Shown: piece after piece, positions 34,130 to 42,031 of the stretch
Numbering within the stretch: the stretch's first letter is position 1
Layout: the number at the start of each line of letters is the position of its first letter
Program-made: the position numbers and the translations under genes
Notes under the pieces: model-generated
Told to the model about the DNA's origin: nothing
The model's input: only the letters and a program-made list of their open reading frames with translations
Database searches by the model: none
Assembly (NCBI RefSeq): GCF_048898065.1
Contig: NZ_JBLWFI010000001.1
Location: forward strand, 2,100,155-2,164,154
Length of the DNA: 64,000 bases
Source: Tepidibacillus_B infernus
GTDB taxonomy: Bacteria; Bacillota; Bacilli; Tepidibacillales; Tepidibacillaceae
Direction: 5' to 3'

Positions 34130-34585
34130 CTACCAAAATATTGATCTTGGAAAATTAACTTGTAATAATTTCCCAAATAGTCCATATACTATTCCTAATA
34201 AAAGAATAGTATAAATTAATGATTGAACATATTTCTTTTCAAGGAAAATTGAGAAGATACCAAATAACCAAATAGTCGTACTAACATAGAATCCAAGGAA
34301 CTTTATAAGAATAAGGTAAATTACTATGGATAAAAGTGTGGCGATTTGTAATTTAATATCTCCGATATAGACTTTAGTATCTTTAAATTTAGGATTTATA
34401 CTTTGTGCTATGTGGTATAATGCGAATAAGGACAAACCGCTCATTAACACTTTGGGCATGTAACCAGGCCCAAGGGTTTTTGAGGTTGGACTTGGAAACG
34501 TTTGAACTTTGATAAAACCTACAATTACAACTATTAGAAAGACTAAAGAGAGTAATAGGGTTCCTTTTTTTAAATTAAAGTACAA
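34130..34585 (-). CDS. tctB: Tripartite tricarboxylate transporter, small membrane subunit TctB
   Basis: A 151-residue protein with four hydrophobic segments and PTSKTLGPGYMPKVLMSGL near residue 35, the usual loop of TctB proteins where the GPGxxP element is conserved. It forms the membrane part of the carrier with TctA, whose gene follows after 14 bases. TctC lies directly upstream. Sequence identity within TctB is low, and the order of genes settles the call. Confidence 0.88.
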   Translation of the reverse strand: MYFNLKKGTLLLSLVFLIVVIVGFIKVQTFPSPTSKTLGPGYMPKVLMSGLSLFALYHIAQSINPKFKDTKVYIGDIKLQIATLLSIVIYLILIKFLGFYVSTTIWLFGIFSIFLEKKYVQSLIYTILLLGIVYGLFGKLLQVNFPRSIFW

Positions 34586-34600
34586 ACAAATCTCCCCTTT

Positions 34601-35584
34601 TTATTTATTAATGTTCTGTAGGAATTGCATTGTTTTCTCAACCTCATTTACTAAATATGGATTAAAATCACTGGAAGACATAAATGCATCCTCTTGTTCA
34701 AACTCCTTTTGATAATCAGCCCACTCTTGGGTTTGAATTGCTTTGCTAAATGCTTCTTCTAAAGCTTTAACCCGTTCATCAGGAGTACCTGCCTTAACAA
34801 ATACGCCTCTCCACAGAATTTCTTCAATGTCGTAACCCTTTTCTTTAAAGGTAGGAATACCACTAACGGTTTCAGAAACACTATTTGCTAATACTGCAAT
34901 ATTTCCACTATCAATCTGAGCTTTAGCGTTACTAGCTGTTGCTATAACAGCATCGACATTCTTACCTAATAGATCAAGAACTGCCTCTTTGCCACCATCA
35001 TAAGGGATCCATGTAAATTCAATACCTGCTTTCTCCATTAATAACATTGCTACCATGTGATGGAAGGATCCTGTTCCAGGGCCACCTACTTTAAGTTTCC
35101 CAGGGTTCTCTTTAGCATAATTCACAAAATCTTCTAGGCTTTTGAATTGGCCTTCCGTATTTACCATAAGGGCTGAAGATTCTCCGTTAATTCGAACCAC
35201 TGCATCAAAATCTTTTAGTTCGAATGGTGCCTCTCCGCCACCTAATAAGAAACTAAATGTTCTAGAATGAGTGGCTATTGTGTACCCATCAGCTGGTTGA
35301 GATAATACATAAGCTAAGGCAATAGAGCCACTACCACCGGGCTTATTTTCTGCTACAATTTTTTGGCCCAGTTCAGCTTCAGCTAATTTTGCTAACTTTC
35401 TAGCAAAGATATCAGCGCCCGAACCTGCCGAGAAAGGAATAACTAAATGTATTTCCTTAGTTGGGAAGGCTTCTTTAGAAGTACTGCCCTCATTTCCTTG
35501 AGACGTTGTATTAGTAGAACACCCTGCAACGACTAATACGCTTAATACAAAAATTAATAACATGATTAATAATCTATGGTTCAT
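34601..35584 (-). CDS. tctC: Tripartite tricarboxylate transporter, solute-binding lipoprotein TctC
   Basis: The protein starts with a signal peptide and a lipobox, VVAGCS near residue 22, so it is anchored outside the membrane. The mature part is of the Bug/TctC family, with IHLVIPFSAGSGADIFARK, VAENKPGGSGSIALAYV and GPGTGSFHHMVAMLLM, where the ligand carboxylate is normally held between the lobes. It has 327 residues. It supplies substrate to TctAB and stands after the Ldh2-family gene in the operon. Confidence 0.92.
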   Translation of the reverse strand: MNHRLLIMLLIFVLSVLVVAGCSTNTTSQGNEGSTSKEAFPTKEIHLVIPFSAGSGADIFARKLAKLAEAELGQKIVAENKPGGSGSIALAYVLSQPADGYTIATHSRTFSFLLGGGEAPFELKDFDAVVRINGESSALMVNTEGQFKSLEDFVNYAKENPGKLKVGGPGTGSFHHMVAMLLMEKAGIEFTWIPYDGGKEAVLDLLGKNVDAVIATASNAKAQIDSGNIAVLANSVSETVSGIPTFKEKGYDIEEILWRGVFVKAGTPDERVKALEEAFSKAIQTQEWADYQKEFEQEDAFMSSSDFNPYLVNEVEKTMQFLQNINK

Positions 35585-35597
35585 TCATATTCTCCTC

Positions 35598-36650
35598 TCA
35601 TAAAAAGTTTAAGTTATATTTTTCTGCTATTCTCATTACTTCTTTAAAGGAATTAAGGTTAAGCTTTACTCCATCCTTTAAAGCTATTTTTCTACTAATC
35701 CCACCCCTTTCCCCAGGAAAGAAGATTTTCTCAACTCCATTTACCTTCTTGGAATTACGTAGCATTACTATTTTTTCTTCTATGAACGACTTAAACTTAT
35801 TTATATCCAAGAAAAAATCTATATTTATCGCAATAAATAAATGGCTTACTCTTTGAGTTTTATTTATTTCATCAATTGGGTTTACATCTATATCCCAAAC
35901 TCCATCTGATAAACCAGAAGTTAGAAGACTAATAGCTAGGGTAATACCGTAGCCTTTATGCATTCCCATTGGCAACAAAACTCCTCGTAAAGCTTCATAG
36001 GGATCATTTGTTGGATTCCCCTGACTATCTAATGCCCACCCATCCGGTATAGTTTTTCCAAGTTCTGCTGCTTTTCTAATTTTCCCAGCAGCTACAATGC
36101 TATTTGACAAATCTAGCACAAAGGGTAATTCAGGATCACTTGTTGGTAATGCTATGGACCATGGATTATTACCAAGCATAGTATCAACTCCACCCCATGG
36201 CGCTAATCGTGGCGAGGCATTTGTAAATACAAGACCAATCATATCATCCCTAGTTGCCAAATTTGCATAATAACCTGCTGTACCAAAGTGTTGACTATTC
36301 CGAACTGAACTGATACCAACGCCATATTTCTTTGCTTTCGATATTGCCTTAACCATAGCAAAATGCGAAATGGTTGTTCCTAAACCATCATTCCCATCAA
36401 TAACAGAAACTGCTTCCTTTTCTTTTACAATATCCAGGCTTGTAGGAACTTTAATTGCCCCTGACAAGATGCGTTTTTCGTAAAATGGAAGTCTTATTAA
36501 CCCATGTGAATAGGTACCTCTTATTTCAGCATCCAATAAGGTATCCGTTAAAATCGCAGATTCATTTTCTGGTACTTTTAAATGGTTTAATAATTGCTTC
36601 GTTTTTATTGTTAATTCCTCATATGAAAGAACTATTTGTTCATTATGCAT
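35598..36650 (-). CDS. Ldh2/ComC-family NAD(P)-dependent 2-hydroxyacid dehydrogenase
   Basis: This is a member of the malate/L-lactate dehydrogenase-2 family, which does not use a Rossmann fold. It has RGTYSHGLIRLPFY near residue 55, SRNSQHFG-like VRNSQHFGTAGYY near 120 with the catalytic histidine, and GNNPWSIALPT near 165. Known members include sulfolactate dehydrogenase ComC, ureidoglycolate dehydrogenase and malate dehydrogenase. ComC is used in sulfolactate breakdown together with SuyAB, which fits the neighbours here. The length of 350 is normal. The substrate is inferred. Confidence 0.82.
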   Translation of the reverse strand: MHNEQIVLSYEELTIKTKQLLNHLKVPENESAILTDTLLDAEIRGTYSHGLIRLPFYEKRILSGAIKVPTSLDIVKEKEAVSVIDGNDGLGTTISHFAMVKAISKAKKYGVGISSVRNSQHFGTAGYYANLATRDDMIGLVFTNASPRLAPWGGVDTMLGNNPWSIALPTSDPELPFVLDLSNSIVAAGKIRKAAELGKTIPDGWALDSQGNPTNDPYEALRGVLLPMGMHKGYGITLAISLLTSGLSDGVWDIDVNPIDEINKTQRVSHLFIAINIDFFLDINKFKSFIEEKIVMLRNSKKVNGVEKIFFPGERGGISRKIALKDGVKLNLNSFKEVMRIAEKYNLNFL

Positions 36651-36661
36651 GTTAACCCCCC

Positions 36662-37387
36662 TTACTCAACCTGTCTGTATTTGAAAAATTTAAAAATCGG
36701 GAGATTATCCAATTGTTGTCCTTCATTATTTTTTATAAGCAATCGATAACCCGCTGACAAAATATGATTCCTTATAAATTCTTCAGCTCTTTTTGAATCG
36801 CCATTTTTAATCATTTCAAAAATCTGTCTATGTTCTGATATTGAAACCTCAGAATGCCTTTTATTTGAAAGAGAGCTAGATCTAATTAATAAGCCTTTTG
36901 CTCTCAAAGGTTCAAGCATATAAAATAATTGTTTGCTACCACTTGCCTTTAAAATGTAATCATGAAATTTTATATTGCTTTCAGTTAAAACCTTGATATC
37001 TTGATTTTTCTCGGCAATTTCGGATAGTTCAATTAATTCCATCATGTAATATAGATATTGTTTTCTTTTCTCATTTAGCGCTGCTAGTCCAGCTGCAGTT
37101 CCCTCTACTGAAGCCCTTAACGCATAAACTTCAGCAATATCCTCTAAAACAGGGTTAAATACAGAAACACCTTTATTAGGCTCATTTACTAATAAACCTT
37201 CATTTATTAATTGTTTTAAAGCTTCCCGAATAGGTGTCCTACTAAATCCAAGATCCTCTGTTAGACGTAAATCTGTAAGTCTTTCCCCAGGTTTATATAA
37301 TCCGCTCATTATATTTTGTTTGAGTTGATTATAGGCTTGTTCGTATAATGGCATTTCCCTCAAAAGCTTCACCAAACCCTCTCCCAT
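36662..37387 (-). CDS. GntR/FCD-family regulator of the TTT/lyase operon
   Basis: An N-terminal winged helix (LRLTEDLGFSRTPIREALKQL, residues about 40-60) is followed by an FCD domain with metal/ligand-type histidines in NIKFHDYILKASGSKQ, ISEHRQIFEMI and RNHILSAG. It is the first gene of a seven-gene minus-strand operon and would respond to the transported acid. A perfect palindrome at 37446-37459, about 60 bases upstream of the start, is a plausible site for self-regulation. Confidence 0.88.
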   Translation of the reverse strand: MGEGLVKLLREMPLYEQAYNQLKQNIMSGLYKPGERLTDLRLTEDLGFSRTPIREALKQLINEGLLVNEPNKGVSVFNPVLEDIAEVYALRASVEGTAAGLAALNEKRKQYLYYMMELIELSEIAEKNQDIKVLTESNIKFHDYILKASGSKQLFYMLEPLRAKGLLIRSSSLSNKRHSEVSISEHRQIFEMIKNGDSKRAEEFIRNHILSAGYRLLIKNNEGQQLDNLPIFKFFKYRQVE

Positions 37388-37445
37388 CTTTAAAATATTC
37401 AGAATATAAATAAAAATAGAATAATTATCTGTATACTATTATATA

Positions 37446-37459
37446 AATTGTATACAATT
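37446..37459 (-). promoter_or_regulatory. Palindromic operator candidate for the GntR regulator
   Basis: AATTGTATACAATT is a perfect 14-base palindrome with the TTGTNNNACAA spacing often seen for FCD-type GntR proteins. A related half-site CTGTATAC lies 17 bases closer to the gene, at 37430-37437. The promoter must also be in this AT-rich stretch (37388-37500); I cannot fix its hexamers. Confidence 0.5.
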
Positions 37460-37541
37460 AAAGCAATAATATTCTGAATATTTTTTATTATTTTTATACT
37501 TAAATAAAGATGACACCAGAGAGGATTCAGATGGACTTACA

Positions 37542-37560
37542 CTAGTTAATCGCCATGCGT
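37542..37560 (-). repeat. Remnant of a group II intron 5' end
   Basis: The 19 bases CTAGTTAATCGCCATGCGT are repeated exactly at 41944-41962, at the 5' end of the intron fragment there. On the minus strand both copies continue into a GTGAAAGTCC/GTGTAAGTCC-like element. That similarity extends the match by about ten bases beyond the exact repeat. This short stretch is therefore likely all that is left of another intron insertion. Confidence 0.45.
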
Positions 37561-37575
37561 ACAAACATAAAAAAA

Positions 37576-37602
37576 CCACCAACTGTTTTTTTCAGTTGAT
37601 GG
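37576..37602 (-). terminator. Terminator of the XRE-ImmA gene (repeated hairpin family)
   Basis: CCACCAACTG at 37576-37585 and CAGTTGATGG at 37593-37602 form the stem, with seven T in the loop and a T-run after it on the minus strand. The hairpin lies 23 bases past the stop of the XRE-ImmA gene and is almost identical to the one at 31049. Confidence 0.82.
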
Positions 37603-37624
37603 CATTCTAGAAACTTAAAGAATA

Positions 37625-38809
37625 TTACTTTGTTTTAAAAGTTAAATCAGAAAGTGTAAATTGTCTAAATTTCCGTTCTGAATAATTCTCAAAAAAGGTT
37701 TCCTCAATTCCAAGTATCTTAGTAAAAAATTTAGTATCGACCATAAGAGTATCTAATAGTGTATTTAACGACAGATGGTCCTTCTCAAATAAAAGTTGCA
37801 AAATACTTTTAATTTTTCCTGGTTTAATAATCTTGATTTCACTATCTAACGGTTCATTAACTTTATATCCGTTTTTATTAATCATTATGTTGAAATACCT
37901 ATATTGTTGATAATTTATTAATCCTAAAGAATATGCTCGATGAGCAAGTGCTTGTATAGAAACAAGCCACTTTTTTTTCAGATCTAAATAAGAATCGGGA
38001 TTAGATTTCTTTGCTAAACAATTAAAATCGTTAATGAATTCCTCTTCAGGTAATAAGAATATTGAAGCAAACAAATTTGCTTCATTTTCATATTCACGAT
38101 ATGACATTTTATCTAGTACACCAAACTCAACCTTATAATGTAACAATAAATGTCCTAATTCATGTGCAAGGTCAAAATTACGTCTTACAGCAGATTTTTT
38201 TATATTGCCAAGAATAATATATGGCTTTCCGTTGTCTGACCAAACACTGTATGCATCTATCTTTTCACCTATTGCTTTTTCATATACGAAAGCGCCTTTC
38301 TTTTCAAGCATAAATAGTAAACTACCATTCCCCTTATTGTTTAAATCTAGAAACTCTCTAGCATAGTTAGCTATACGTTTAATATTTTCTTTCCTTTCGA
38401 AACCATCATCATTCATTATTTCTATTGCTTTTTCTCTAAGTTGAACTATTTCATTTTTGGGATAATGTATCTTTTTTTCAACTAATCTCAAAAATGCATC
38501 AACAAATTCAACATGTTTAGCTTCAAATTGTGTTTTTTGAACACTGTTAATTGTAGTGGCTCTGTATGCAATATGGTTTTGATTAATTTTTATATCATTA
38601 TTCTTACTCAATAAATCTTCGTTATAAAAATATCTACTTTTTACACTAAAAATTTTCTTTAATTCATTCACAATTTCCATTTTAGGAGACATATATCCGT
38701 TTTCATATTGCCAAACGGCCTGCTCAGTAATATTAAGTAATTCAGCAAGCTGTTTCCTTGTATAACCATGAAGAATTCGAATGTTGGATAAGGTATTACC
38801 AACAAACAT
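37625..38809 (-). CDS. XRE helix-turn-helix protein with ImmA/IrrE metallopeptidase domain
   Basis: Residues 5-65 form an XRE DNA-binding domain (TRKQLAELLNITEQAVWQYE). A zinc-metallopeptidase domain follows from about residue 150, with the HExxH in FDLAHELGHLLLH near residue 218 and the third-ligand region YENEANLFASIFLLPEEEF. Proteins of this type cleave or control repressors, as ImmA does for ImmR, and some are antitoxins. The last 110 residues are unassigned. The gene lies 37 bases downstream of an unknown gene in the same direction, and the two look like a pair. Its own autoregulation is likely but not shown. Confidence 0.85.
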   Translation of the reverse strand: MFVGNTLSNIRILHGYTRKQLAELLNITEQAVWQYENGYMSPKMEIVNELKKIFSVKSRYFYNEDLLSKNNDIKINQNHIAYRATTINSVQKTQFEAKHVEFVDAFLRLVEKKIHYPKNEIVQLREKAIEIMNDDGFERKENIKRIANYAREFLDLNNKGNGSLLFMLEKKGAFVYEKAIGEKIDAYSVWSDNGKPYIILGNIKKSAVRRNFDLAHELGHLLLHYKVEFGVLDKMSYREYENEANLFASIFLLPEEEFINDFNCLAKKSNPDSYLDLKKKWLVSIQALAHRAYSLGLINYQQYRYFNIMINKNGYKVNEPLDSEIKIIKPGKIKSILQLLFEKDHLSLNTLLDTLMVDTKFFTKILGIEETFFENYSERKFRQFTLSDLTFKTK

Positions 38810-38846
38810 ATAATCTACCTCCTAAATATTGAGACAACAACATTTG

Positions 38847-39641
38847 TTATTTTTTATCTTCTTTAGAAAGATCATCCTCGTGGAATATATCATAATCAAT
38901 TGCGTTAGTAGATTCATTGTTAAACTCTAATTGATCGTTCTCAAGTACAGATGTATCCAAATCTGTAAGGTCTATAGAACTAGTGTTAATTAAATCAGTT
39001 AAGTCTTCTACCAAGTAGGCCTTATCATTTTCAGGATTAGGGAGCCAAACCTTAATACTAGCAATCATATTAGCTTGGTCAATTTCATACGTAATAATAT
39101 AAAATTTATTAAATTCCTGTTGTAGTTTAGCCACATCCGAATCTAGAAGAGATTTCATAACTGCATCATCGAAGAGAGTCATGCTTTTATGAACGTCAGT
39201 TTCATCCATAAACAGAGTTGGTTCAGTTGGAAATTGTATATTTTGATTGATTTTTGATAACTTTTTTAAATAGTTCTCATTTTCCTGGTCTCTATTTCTC
39301 TCACCAGTAACTTTTCTTCCCTTTGAGAAATTTTCTTCATCAAAATACCTACTATTTCTAATGATGTACATAGAACTCTCATTTTCATCAATAAATTGTA
39401 GGTATCCCCATGTATATCCAGCTCTAGCCTTATTGAATTTAATACCAATTTCCTCACATTTAATCGCTGTTTGATCATCTATATGATTTCCCTTTACCCA
39501 TGCATAAGCGCTACTTATTTTCATTTGTTGACTTTTCTCAATTCGTTCTTGAATGTAATTTTTATATCCCTGCAATATTCCATCGACAATTCTTTGGCTA
39601 ACTTGCTTGCCTAATTGATATTCTTTCATTTTATCCCTCAT
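38847..39641 (-). CDS. Unknown protein paired with the XRE-ImmA gene
   Basis: The protein has 264 residues and no membrane helix. The first 120 residues are basic and aromatic, with YQLGKQVSQRIVDGILQGY and KARAGYTWGYLQFID. The middle contains ITYEIDQANMIASIKVWLPN, which looks like paired beta-strands. The last 55 residues are very acidic and Asn/Asp/Ser-rich. This resembles the unknown partners that precede XRE-ImmA proteins in many Bacillota, but I cannot name the family. Toxin, phage-related or stress roles are all possible. ATG after an AAATGAGGGAT-type site is the start; MKEYQLG four codons later is an alternative. Confidence 0.72.
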   Translation of the reverse strand: MRDKMKEYQLGKQVSQRIVDGILQGYKNYIQERIEKSQQMKISSAYAWVKGNHIDDQTAIKCEEIGIKFNKARAGYTWGYLQFIDENESSMYIIRNSRYFDEENFSKGRKVTGERNRDQENENYLKKLSKINQNIQFPTEPTLFMDETDVHKSMTLFDDAVMKSLLDSDVAKLQQEFNKFYIITYEIDQANMIASIKVWLPNPENDKAYLVEDLTDLINTSSIDLTDLDTSVLENDQLEFNNESTNAIDYDIFHEDDLSKEDKK

Positions 39642-39786
39642 TTCTATTTTTACTCTTCCATTTGTATTTTATACTAACTCAAATAATTTTTAAATAAAAA
39701 ATGATAATTATTGATAAAAATTAAAGTGAAATTGGTTATCGGACAAACAGATGCAAATCCGTTTATTCATTAAATGCTTTGATAGA

Positions 39787-40340
39787 ATCGGGTAGGAGGC
39801 TGGCCATTATTTGACCAGCCGATCTCCCACAGCACCGTACGTACCGTTCGGTATACGGCGCTTCCAAAGTTTACACGTCACTTCGCAGAATAACACTCAC
39901 TAAAACTAAGATATCCAGCCCGCTTAAATCGCTCGTTGGATAGGGCTTTTGTCAAGATAGGGCTATGGGCAGTACGCCAATAGCCTTTTCTTGTATTCGC
40001 CCACATCCACGCTTGCTCCTCACTCACACCTGCCTTCTTGAGGTTTTCAAAGCGTGTCCGGATTCGTTTCCATCGTTTCCAGGTCACCATTCGTATGCGA
40101 CTTCTCAGCCACTCATCTAAACTACTGAGCAGATTCTTTGCATCCGCCAGTTTGAAGTAATTTGTCCAGCCTCGCACTACTTGATTGAGTTTGGTTCTTC
40201 GTTCTTCGATTCCCATTCCGTTGCTACGCCCAGTAACTTCCCGGATTTTGTCCTTAAGTTTCTGAATGCTTTTGGGATGGATTCTTAACCGCCCTTCTCC
40301 TCTGTAGATGTATATCCCAGATACTTGATGCTAGAATAAA
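39787..40340 (-). mobile_element. 3' fragment of a group II intron with partial reverse transcriptase
   Basis: The first 340 bases match the 3' end of the intron at 29800-30139, including the domain V-like hairpin and the maturase C-terminus. Coding continues beyond that into more of the reverse transcriptase: RIHPKSIQKLKDKIREVTG, then ERRTKLNQVVRGWTNYFKL. It ends abruptly at the left end of the IS3 element. The open part of the coding frame (39878-40216) begins at an internal methionine and has no RT active site. The missing 5' part may correspond to the fragment at 41640-41962 on the other side of the IS. Confidence 0.8.
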
Positions 40341-40416
40341 AATAGGACAACTTAAATAGAGATTTTTCCTAAGTTTAGTATAAAATAAATATAACTGAAC
40401 CAGGGGGAAATGTTTA

Positions 40417-40710
40417 ATGGGAAATCAAAAGAAACAATACAGTGCTGAATTTAAGCAGGATGCTGTAAACTATTATCATTCATCAGGCAAAAGCCTAGAA
40501 CAAGTAGCAGGAGATCTAAAAGTTAGTAAATCTGCATTAAGTAAGTGGGTATTAAATGCTAATACAAACAATGGTACCGTTAATCACAGAGGATCAGGTA
40601 ATTATAGCTCAGACGCTGAGAAAGAAATTGCTCGTTTAAAGAAAGAATTAAAAGATTCAAAGGATGCGTTAGACATCTTAAAAAAGGCTATAGGCATACT
40701 GAACAATTAA
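40417..40710 (+). CDS. IS3-family transposase OrfA
   Basis: The 97-residue protein has the helix-turn-helix KSLEQVAGDLKVSKSALSKW and a C-terminal leucine-zipper-like helix (EIARLKKELKDSKDALDILKK). It starts after a GGGGGAA site. A slippery A AAA AAG at 40680-40686 is in the correct phase for -1 frameshifting, which would join it to OrfB. Confidence 0.88.
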   Translation: MGNQKKQYSAEFKQDAVNYYHSSGKSLEQVAGDLKVSKSALSKWVLNANTNNGTVNHRGSGNYSSDAEKEIARLKKELKDSKDALDILKKAIGILNN

Positions 40711-41582
40711 CAGAATCTATTTATACAGAAACAAAGTTAGTATCGGAGGAGCGCAAGATTTCTGTTAACAGTGTGCTCAAACTATTGGGCGTTTCTTCAT
40801 CAGGATATTACAGTTGGGTTAAAAGAATACCATCCAACCAAGAAAAAAGGAAGCAACAGGTAAAAGCGGAAATTATACAAATTTATAATGAGTCCCATCA
40901 GATATATGGAGCACCTAAAATAACGTCTATACTTCAGTCAAGAGGTCATGTAATAGCAGAAAAAACGGTTGGTAACTATATGCGTGAAGAAAATATTAAA
41001 GCTATTTGGGTTCGACCTTATATTAGAACAACTATTGATCCTGATTTTGATAATAAGTTAAAAAAAATTCTTGATAGAGATTTTAAGCCAGTGGCACCTA
41101 ATACCGTCTGGGTGACTGACATAACCTATATATACACCCTATCGGGTTTTGTATATCTTACGAGCGTAATGGATTTATTTTCACGAAAAATCATAGGTTG
41201 GCATGTATCTAATAGCTTATCAACAGAACATGTAATAAAAGCCATTGAGAAAGCAAAAGCAAGCCGAAAGCTAAGTCAACCAGTNNNNNNNNNNNNNNNN
41301 NNNNNNNNNNNNNNNNNNNNNNNNNNNNNNNNNNNNNNNNNNNNNNNNNNNNNNNNNNNNNNNNNNNNNNNNNNNNNNNNNNNNNNNNNNNNNNNNNNNN
41401 NNNNNNNNNNNNNNNNNGCTTTAATAAAACGTGAATGGTTGAATCGTTATGTCATCAAAGATACTAGGCATGCACATGAACTAATATTTGAGTACATAGA
41501 GAGCTTTTATAATACAGTCAGAATTCATGAATATTGTGGTATGCTGTCACCTTATGATTTCGAAAATGCTTTAGTGTGTTAA
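40686..41582 (+). CDS. IS3-family transposase OrfB (DDE integrase core, interrupted by N)
   Basis: After a -1 shift at 40680-40686 the frame reads GYRHTEQLTESIYTETK and continues through SVLKLLGVSSSGYYSWVKR. The DDE core has WVTDITYIYTLSGFVYLT with the first Asp and VMDLFSRKIIGWH with the second. The region of the third acidic residue falls in or next to the N gap, before ALIKREWLNRY. The end RIHEYCGMLSPYDFE is normal. Without frameshifting, a GTG at 40773 could start a shorter product. The activity of this copy cannot be judged because of the gap. Confidence 0.82.
   Translation, partial: GYRHTEQLTESIYTETKLVSEERKISVNSVLKLLGVSSSGYYSWVKRIPSNQEKRKQQVKAEIIQIYNESHQIYGAPKITSILQSRGHVIAEKTVGNYMREENIKAIWVRPYIRTTIDPDFDNKLKKILDRDFKPVAPNTVWVTDITYIYTLSGFVYLTSVMDLFSRKIIGWHVSNSLSTEHVIKAIEKAKASRKLSQPXXXXXXXXXXXXXXXXXXXXXXXXXXXXXXXXXXXXXXXXXXXXXALIKREWLNRYVIKDTRHAHELIFEYIESFYNTVRIHEYCGMLSPYDFENALVC
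41285..41417. other. Assembly gap (133 N)
   Basis: These undetermined bases lie inside the IS3 OrfB gene. The frame on both sides is consistent with an uninterrupted coding sequence of the same length (133 bases). Confidence 0.9.
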
Positions 41583-41639
41583 TTTACTAAACTGGAATTA
41601 TATCTACTTTTAACTTGTCCGAAATCTTGACATAAGACC

Positions 41640-41962
41640 ACCTCACGATAAGTCTTGTTTCAACCGAGTTTCTTACTCTGTTTCCACCCGTCCGTGAGGC
41701 CTCCCACGGTAAGACGATTCACTTTCGTTCCATGTACCCGCAGCATCTACGTTGACGTGTCCGTGTAGCTTTCGGGCTTTGACTTGTTTAGCAGTCTTAC
41801 CCCACGTTTTGCGCCTAATACTGTTCGTGTTCCTCGGGCCGGAACTTTGCCGCCGGCTTCCTTCAGATTCCACCTCACGATGGACACCCTTGCCTTAGGC
41901 TAATGGTTGGTTGCTACATACCCCCATAACGGACTTTCACCGTCTAGTTAATCGCCATGCGT
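41640..41962 (-). mobile_element. 5' fragment (domain I) of a second type of group II intron
   Basis: On the minus strand the sequence begins ACGCATGGCGATTAACTAG, continues GACGGTGAAAGTCCG, and contains GTCCATCGTGAGGTGGAATC, all in the arrangement of bacterial group II intron domain I. The corresponding part of the intron at 30.9 kb has the same layout but different sequence, so this is another member of the class. It stops near the right end of the IS3 element. A 66-codon open frame within it (41673-41873) is a by-product of structured RNA sequence and is not listed as a gene. Confidence 0.65.
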
Positions 41963-41970
41963 GGCATACT

Positions 41971-42012
41971 AAAAGAGCACCTTCTTTTATTATGAAAGAT
42001 AGGTGCTCTTTT
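41971..42012 (-). terminator. Terminator of the MtnK/MtnA/aldolase operon
   Basis: AAAAGAGCACCT at 41971-41982 pairs with AGGTGCTCTTTT at 42001-42012, with an 18-base loop. Minus-strand transcription leaves the stem into T-rich sequence. It lies 20 bases after the aldolase stop. An identical hairpin is found at 20046-20087. Confidence 0.8.
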
Positions 42013-42031
42013 CTCATTATTTATTTAGATT

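Larger units (their letters stand above)
40345..41620 (+). mobile_element. IS3-family insertion sequence (IS150-like)
   Basis: The element is about 1.28 kb with two overlapping transposase frames. Its ends carry imperfect inverted repeats: GGACAACTTAAATAGAGAT at the left (40345) and, read from the other strand, GGACAAGTTAAAAGTAGAT at the right (41620). It has landed in group II intron sequence. I could not identify a target duplication with certainty. A 133-base N gap (41285-41417) lies inside, as often happens when many copies are present in a genome. Confidence 0.82.

Noticed and set aside
39695..39715. Fur/PerR-like box (TGATAATTATTGATAA)
   Set aside because: It matches only part of the consensus in very AT-rich DNA, and no iron or peroxide gene follows.
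41673..41873. Minus-strand 66-codon frame rich in Arg, Ser and Gly
   Set aside because: It falls in intron domain I sequence; the composition is what structured RNA gives in translation.
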